7,671 nt of DNA. It comes from an uncultured Porphyromonadaceae bacterium (GTDB lineage: Bacteria > Bacteroidota > Bacteroidia > Bacteroidales > Muribaculaceae). The notes under the pieces are model-generated. The model searched no databases. It was not told the origin of the DNA and was given only the letters and a program-made list of their open reading frames with translations. The DNA lies in contig CAJJOX010000101.1 of assembly GCA_905193485.1 (NCBI GenBank), positions 1-7,671 on the forward strand. Reading direction: 5' to 3'. A program made the translations under genes and the position numbers. Below are positions 1-5,167 of the stretch, piece by piece; position 1 is the stretch's first letter; each line of letters starts with the position of its first letter.

Positions 1-1
1 G

Positions 2-988
2 GGCGCCACCGAGGCCGGCGAGGGCGAAGACGGACGCATCAAATCGGCCGTCGGTATCGGCGCCCTGCTGGCCGAAGGCTTCGGCGACACCATACGCGTT
101 TCGCTCAGCGAGGAACCGGAATGCGAGCTGCCGGTTGCACGCGAGATTGTCGACTACATCTCCCTCCGTCACAACGCGCCCTCCATTCCCGGCGAATACG
201 CCCCCGGATATGACCCGGTGTGTCCCCGGCGGCGGCTCACCGCCCTCCCGCTTGTTGTCGCCTCCGATCCCGGGGCAGGATACGACCCCGACGCCATGCC
301 CGACCTTTTCACCTCCGCGTCAGGCGACAACGGCAAGACACGGCGCATCGACGCCGCCCTTATTCTAAGCGGCGATATGCCTCGACTCTCTTCCGACGAG
401 ATCCTGCTGCTCGAATCGCATCACCTCAATCCTTCGGGCGAGATGCTCGCCGCAATCCACCGGCTCACAGCCCTTGGCATCGGCAACCGCGTCATCATCA
501 CCCGCCGCTACGACGACATCGACGCCAACACTGCCGCCATCAGGGCAGCGGTCGATTGCGGCGCAGTGCTGATGGCAGGCTTCGGCGACGGCATCCTCAT
601 CGAAGGCAACGCCATGACTCCCCGCCGCGCGGCACGTGTGGCTTTCGCAATCCTCCAGTCGGCACGGCTGCGCTTCACCCGCACTGAATTCATCTCATGC
701 CCCGGCTGCGGACGCACGATGTTCGACCTGCAGCGCACCGTGGCCGCAGTAAAAGCCGCCACTTCCCACCTGAAAGGACTGAAGATAGGCATCATGGGAT
801 GCATTGTCAACGGACCCGGGGAAATGGCCGACGCCGACTACGGCTATGTAGGCGCAGGCGTAGGCCGCATCTCCCTTTACCGCGGCAAAGAATGTGTCGA
901 AAAAAACATCCCCGACACCGAGGCCGTCGATCATCTTGTGCAACTCATTAAAGCCGACGGCCTTTGGAAACAGACGAGTCATTCATGA
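2..988 (+). CDS. ispG: IspG (GcpE), 4-hydroxy-3-methylbut-2-en-1-yl diphosphate synthase, 3' part; start lies before the window
   Basis: This is the C-terminal 328 codons of IspG, the [4Fe-4S] enzyme that reductively turns methylerythritol cyclodiphosphate into HMBPP in the MEP isoprenoid pathway in the cytoplasm. The frame is open from base 2 and begins with the end of the TIM-barrel domain (GATEAGEGEDGRIKSAVGIG, then a DTIRVSLSEEPE stretch typical of the family). A spacer and inserted domain of about 170 residues follow (roughly bases 160-680), as in the long IspG of plants, chlamydiae and Bacteroidetes; the short E. coli form lacks it. The cluster domain is intact: the CPGC cysteines at 698-700 and 707-709, the MGC cysteine at 800-802, and the GPGE glutamate at 821-823, the expected ligand set. 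A GTG at 218 is internal, not a start, because family sequence continues upstream of it. The TGA at 986-988 overlaps ribD. Identification is firm; the N-terminus cannot be judged. Confidence 0.96.
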   Translation, partial: GATEAGEGEDGRIKSAVGIGALLAEGFGDTIRVSLSEEPECELPVAREIVDYISLRHNAPSIPGEYAPGYDPVCPRRRLTALPLVVASDPGAGYDPDAMPDLFTSASGDNGKTRRIDAALILSGDMPRLSSDEILLLESHHLNPSGEMLAAIHRLTALGIGNRVIITRRYDDIDANTAAIRAAVDCGAVLMAGFGDGILIEGNAMTPRRAARVAFAILQSARLRFTRTEFISCPGCGRTMFDLQRTVAAVKAATSHLKGLKIGIMGCIVNGPGEMADADYGYVGAGVGRISLYRGKECVEKNIPDTEAVDHLVQLIKADGLWKQTSHS

Positions 989-2013
989 GGCGCGCCCTTC
1001 AGCTGGCCGCCAACGGACGGGGATTCACTTCGCCCAACCCTATGGTGGGCGCCGTGATCACCGGTCCGGACGGACAGATCATCGGTGAAGGCTGGCACCG
1101 CCGCTATGGGGGTGCCCACGCCGAGGTCAATGCCGTCCGTTCGGTATCCGACAAAAGTCTGCTCAGCCGGTCCACCATCTACGTCACTCTCGAGCCATGC
1201 TCACATTTCGGCAAGACACCGCCTTGTGCCGACATGCTTGTCGACATGCGGCTGCGACGCGTGGTCGTGGGATGCACCGACCCCAACGAGAAGGTGTCCG
1301 GCCGGGGCATCCGGCGCCTGCGTGAAGCCGGCATCGACGTGACCGTAGGCGTGCTCGAACACGAATGTCGCCGACTCAACCGCGTCTTCATGACAGCCCA
1401 CACCTTGCACCGTCCGTTCGTGATGCTCAAATGGGCCTGCTCAAGCGACCTGTATCTCGACGATGACCGCCGGCCCGGCTCGCCGGCGCCCAAATTCTCC
1501 ACCCCGCAGTCGCTACAGACAATGCACAGCCTCCGCGCATGCTTCGACGCCATAATTGCCGGATCTTCAACAATAATCAACGACAACCCGCGCCTTGACC
1601 TGCGCCTCTGCCCCGGCCGCGCGCCACGCAAAGTCATCGTCGACCGGCGGCACCGCCTCTCCCCGTCATGTCGCGTTTTCAACGGCGAACAGCCCCTCTA
1701 TTTCAGCACAAAGCCTCTTGACGGAGCAAATTGCGAATGGATCGACTGCCGAGCCGACGTAGGAATATCCGAAATTCTCGATGCCCTACACAGCCGCGGA
1801 ATCTCCTCTTTGATGGTCGAAGGTGGCCCGACACTCCTGCGCAGTTTCATCGACTGCGGCTTTTGGGATGAAGCGCGCATCGAGATATCGCCGGTCGTGC
1901 TCGGCGCCCGCGGACGCCATCGCATGGCAGTCCCGCAAGGCATCACGTCAGCCGAAAAAGCCGGTGCCAACATGATAATCAATGTTAAAAACGAGAGCCC
2001 GCACGCGAAATAA
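964..2013 (+). CDS. ribD: RibD, bifunctional diaminohydroxyphosphoribosylaminopyrimidine deaminase / 5-amino-6-(5-phosphoribosylamino)uracil reductase
   Basis: RibD carries out steps two and three of riboflavin synthesis in the cytoplasm: deamination of the GTP cyclohydrolase II product, then NADPH reduction of its ribose. Residues 1-145 are the zinc deaminase domain, with HAE at 52-54 and the PC...PPC motif giving Cys79 and Cys88. Residues 150-349 are the reductase domain, with the NDNP stretch near 206-209 and VEGGPTLL at 285-292. The 349-residue length is normal. I chose the TTG at 964 because it gives ETDESFMRRALQLA, matching the N-terminus of other RibD proteins (E. coli begins QDEYYMARAL). 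The ATG at 985, inside an ATGA overlap with the ispG stop, is the alternative and would remove seven conserved residues. There is no Shine-Dalgarno site. The overlap with ispG suggests translational coupling. Oddly, the usual S-x-D-G motif of the reductase domain reads SSDLYLD around residue 162, so its glycine is missing. Confidence 0.94.
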   Translation: METDESFMRRALQLAANGRGFTSPNPMVGAVITGPDGQIIGEGWHRRYGGAHAEVNAVRSVSDKSLLSRSTIYVTLEPCSHFGKTPPCADMLVDMRLRRVVVGCTDPNEKVSGRGIRRLREAGIDVTVGVLEHECRRLNRVFMTAHTLHRPFVMLKWACSSDLYLDDDRRPGSPAPKFSTPQSLQTMHSLRACFDAIIAGSSTIINDNPRLDLRLCPGRAPRKVIVDRRHRLSPSCRVFNGEQPLYFSTKPLDGANCEWIDCRADVGISEILDALHSRGISSLMVEGGPTLLRSFIDCGFWDEARIEISPVVLGARGRHRMAVPQGITSAEKAGANMIINVKNESPHAK

Positions 2014-2040
2014 AAAGCCTCGACACAATCGCATCAACCT

Positions 2041-2088
2041 ATCTGCCAATGGTGTAACGATTTTTAATCGACAAGCCGTCCGGCAGAT
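2041..2088 (+). terminator. Possible terminator or leader hairpin after ribD (nested inverted repeat)
   Basis: The arms ATCTGCC (2041-2047) and GGCAGAT (2082-2088) are exact inverted copies. Inside them lies a second hairpin: CGATT (2058-2062), a TTT loop, and AATCG (2066-2070), which TGT/ACA pairing could extend across a bulge. A T-rich stretch follows (2093-2105), but there is no clean U-tract right after the stem. The structure sits 27 bases past the ribD stop, so ending the ispG-ribD transcript is the simplest reading. The long, partly unpaired interior and imperfect U-tract make this weak; it could also be a regulatory element or chance. Confidence 0.35.
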
Positions 2089-2127
2089 TCGTGTATTTTA
2101 ACTTTCCGACAACGTCAGTTAATGAAA

Positions 2128-2148
2128 AACTTGTTAACTTTGCAAGTT
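2128..2148. repeat. 6-bp inverted repeat flanking the -7 box (AACTTG-N9-CAAGTT)
   Basis: AACTTG (2128-2133) and CAAGTT (2143-2148) are perfect inverted copies separated by nine bases that contain the whole -7 box. A dimeric repressor bound here would cover the promoter, so an operator is possible. Six-base arms can also occur by chance, and no regulator gene is nearby. Confidence 0.3.
2135..2142 (+). promoter_or_regulatory. Bacteroidetes-type -7 box (TAACTTTG) for the lipoprotein gene and perhaps the downstream envelope genes
   Basis: TAACTTTG matches the TAnnTTTG -7 element used by the Bacteroidetes primary sigma factor. It lies in the only AT-rich gap of the window, 21 bases before the ATG at 2164. 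Initiation near 2149 would leave a leader of about 15 bases. No good TTTG -33 element is found at the expected spacing (around 2110-2115), so the call rests on the -7 box and its position. Confidence 0.5.
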
Positions 2149-2163
2149 GAAAAATAATGCTTT

Positions 2164-3603
2164 ATGAATAAACGACACTCCATATACGCCATAATCGCAT
2201 GCGCAGCTTCGATTTTTGCCGCAGGATGCAACGATGATGACGACATCGACGACGTGATGATTCCCGATGCCTCTGGAAACGCCGTCATGGTCAACTCGTT
2301 CAATATCCAGCCCGACGACTCGGTGCTTGCCGCGCTCGACTCGGTGTTTTTCTCCATCGACCTCGACCGCGCCGTAATATTCAATGCCGACTCGCTTCCC
2401 GTAGGCACTCGCGTCAACCGTCTGCGCCTCAACATCGGCCTGCCGGCAGTGAAAACAGCTGAGATCACCATGCCCGACGACAAAGGCGCCGACACGGTGG
2501 TCAACTATCTCACAAACCCCAACGACTCGATCAACTTCAGCAAAGGATCCGTGCGATTGCGCCTCGAATCCACAAACGGCCTGTATGAGCGCAACTACAC
2601 CATCTTCGTCAACGTTCATAAAGTAAACCCCGACTCAATGTCGTGGAGCACACTCGCTCCCGCCGGGCTGCCCACATCGCTAAGCAATGTCGACGCCCAG
2701 CACACCGTTGAATATCAAGGCAAGACACTATGCTTCACCCGGTCGGGCTCCGATTACTGCCGCGCCACGGCCATCAACGCCATCACCGGCCAATGGGACA
2801 CCGAAACCGTCGCGCTTCCCGCAGGCGCACGTATGGCCACCCTCACCGCAGGCACATCGAGCCTCTTCATCTGCGACAGCTCCGACCGGCTCTTCGTTTC
2901 GTCCGACGCAGGCTCCACATGGACAGCCACCGGCACCTCCATGACCCACATCTACGGCACACTGGGCAATAAGGTGATCGGCGTGCGGCGCGACGCATCA
3001 TCCTATACCCACGTCACCTATCCCGCCACCACCGAGGCCACAGCCGAAGCGGCATGCCCTGTGAGCGGCACAAGCCCCGCACTGGTCTACACATCCGACT
3101 GGTCGTCGGAGCCGATGATGATTGTCACCGGCGGCATCACCGCCGACGGTTCGGTCACCGGACAGACATGGGCCTATGACGGCACACAATGGGCCGCCAT
3201 ATCGGTTGCTTCCATCCCCGCCTCCGACAGCCCCGTCGTCATACCCTACTACGCTTTCAAAACCTCCACCTCATGGCGCGTCACAAAAAGCTCGGTGCTC
3301 CTTGCTTTCGGAGGCATCGCCGCCGACGGCACCCCGCAGCGCACCGTCTATGTGTCCAAAGACTTCGGCGTGCACTGGGAGAAAGCATCGCAGCTCATGC
3401 AGATGCCGGCAAGCGCCGCAGTAGGGAAACAGGCTCAGGCCATACTCATCGACCGCACGATATCGTCGCGTGCCGTCAAACCCATCACCGAATGGCAATG
3501 CCCTTATATATATGTGTTCGGCGGATGCTCATCCAACGGCGTGCTCGACAACCGCATAATGCGCGGCGTCATAAACCGTCTGACATTCAAACCGCTTCAG
3601 TAA
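2164..3603 (+). CDS. Putative surface lipoprotein with C-terminal beta-propeller-like repeats (DUF6242-like)
   Basis: This is a 479-residue predicted lipoprotein of unknown function, resembling the Bacteroidales DUF6242 family as I remember it. The start has Lys3 and Arg4, a hydrophobic stretch, and a lipobox ending FAAGC, so lipidation is expected at Cys22. The next residues are NDDDDIDD; acidic residues right after the lipidated cysteine resemble the lipoprotein export signal of Bacteroidetes, suggesting display on the cell surface. Residues about 40-155 look like a beta-rich domain. Residues about 160-479 carry propeller-like repeats: Asp-box motifs at 247-253 (SDAGSTW) and 398-405 (SKDFGVHW), and Gly-Gly blades at 323-324 (IVTGG), 383-384 (LAFGG) and 453-454 (YVFGG), as in sialidase or kelch-type propellers. 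No catalytic residues can be assigned. It follows a -7 box at 2135 and may be the first gene of a run that continues through bamA. A binding or scaffold role is only inference. Confidence 0.85.
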   Translation: MNKRHSIYAIIACAASIFAAGCNDDDDIDDVMIPDASGNAVMVNSFNIQPDDSVLAALDSVFFSIDLDRAVIFNADSLPVGTRVNRLRLNIGLPAVKTAEITMPDDKGADTVVNYLTNPNDSINFSKGSVRLRLESTNGLYERNYTIFVNVHKVNPDSMSWSTLAPAGLPTSLSNVDAQHTVEYQGKTLCFTRSGSDYCRATAINAITGQWDTETVALPAGARMATLTAGTSSLFICDSSDRLFVSSDAGSTWTATGTSMTHIYGTLGNKVIGVRRDASSYTHVTYPATTEATAEAACPVSGTSPALVYTSDWSSEPMMIVTGGITADGSVTGQTWAYDGTQWAAISVASIPASDSPVVIPYYAFKTSTSWRVTKSSVLLAFGGIAADGTPQRTVYVSKDFGVHWEKASQLMQMPASAAVGKQAQAILIDRTISSRAVKPITEWQCPYIYVFGGCSSNGVLDNRIMRGVINRLTFKPLQ

Positions 3604-3643
3604 CCGCCGCAGCACGTCGGCCGTCATCCATCCAACGAATTCA

Positions 3644-4342
3644 ATGACCCTACGCCTCAAATCAGTCATGATCGTCATGATAGCGTCAGCTGCCATGTCT
3701 CTCTCGGCACGGGCAGATGATTATGTCGAAAGCTACAGATTCGACTTCGGAGTAGGCATCGGCACTTCCGGATATCTCGGCGACGCCAACGAAAGCAATC
3801 TCTACAAACACCCCGGATTTTCCGCCAATGCCGGCGTCCGCTACCTCTTTGACAACCGATGGGCGGCCAAAGCCCAACTGTCGATGGCGACCATCAGCGG
3901 CAACACGGCCGAATTCGACAATGTGCTCCCTGGGGGCGCGCAATACGACTTCAAATCGACCGTCTATGACCTGTCTGTGAAGGGCGAAGCCAATTTCTTC
4001 GCCTACGGTATCGGCGAAACATACAAACGGCTCCGGCGCTGGACACCGTTCCTGTCGCTCGGAATCGGGCTGACCCTCGCTTCGCCCGACGGCAACACCA
4101 CGGCAGCTTTCAGCATACCGATGGGCGTCGGAGTCAAATTCAAAATCAACCGCAGGCTCAACCTCAACGCCGAGTTCACCATGACAAAAGTGTTCGGCGA
4201 CAAAATAGACGGCAAGGAGCTCACCGACCTGTATCAGATCAAAAGCTCTTTCCTAAAAAACACCGACTGGTATTCCACCATCACCGTCGGCATAAGTTAC
4301 GAATTCGGCGCACGATGCGCCACATGTCATCGAATCGACTGA
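3644..4342 (+). CDS. Small outer-membrane beta-barrel protein (DUF6089-like)
   Basis: This 232-residue protein has an N-terminal signal peptide (Arg4 and Lys6, hydrophobic core, likely cleavage after SARA at about residue 24). The rest alternates polar and hydrophobic residues in many short amphipathic strands rich in Gly and aromatics (for example FDFGVGIGTSGYLGD after the signal, and WYSTITVGISYEF near the end). This is the pattern of a small, perhaps eight-stranded, outer-membrane barrel. It resembles the DUF6089 proteins found just upstream of uppS and bamA in many Bacteroidetes; no enzymatic role is known to me. The last strand ends in Phe, but a tail GARCATCHRID follows with a Cys-x-x-Cys pair, unusual for a barrel whose C-terminal strand is normally terminal. 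The ATG at 3644 is preferred over internal Met9 and Met12, which would lose the basic residues. The gap to the lipoprotein gene is 40 bases and shows no promoter. Confidence 0.82.
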   Translation: MTLRLKSVMIVMIASAAMSLSARADDYVESYRFDFGVGIGTSGYLGDANESNLYKHPGFSANAGVRYLFDNRWAAKAQLSMATISGNTAEFDNVLPGGAQYDFKSTVYDLSVKGEANFFAYGIGETYKRLRRWTPFLSLGIGLTLASPDGNTTAAFSIPMGVGVKFKINRRLNLNAEFTMTKVFGDKIDGKELTDLYQIKSSFLKNTDWYSTITVGISYEFGARCATCHRID

Positions 4343-4402
4343 CAGTAAACGACACAAACGCCAATCATCAAACCCGAAGATAATAAACCCAACCGCCACT
4401 CA

Positions 4403-5161
<759 letters not shown>

Positions 5162-5167
5162 AATATT

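Noticed and set aside
218..220. GTG as the start of ispG
   Set aside because: The same frame is open to base 2 and encodes conserved IspG sequence (GEGEDGRIKSAVGIG) upstream, so the true start is outside the window.
1179..1682. A 167-residue minus-strand frame across ribD
   Set aside because: ribD on the plus strand has a clear family match over this stretch; the antisense product is Arg/Ser-rich with no domain.
2134..2619. A minus-strand frame of 161 residues reaching into the promoter gap
   Set aside because: It overlaps the signal peptide and N-terminal domain of the lipoprotein and has no recognisable features.
3604..3643. Separate promoter or terminator between the lipoprotein and barrel genes
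   Set aside because: No TAnnTTTG element is present, and the only inverted repeat is a 4-bp GCCG/CGGC pair without a T-run.
3666..3680. TCATGA-TCG-TCATGA repeat near the start of the small barrel gene
   Set aside because: It falls within signal-peptide codons and arises from two Met-Ile codon pairs; this is more likely coding coincidence than an operator.
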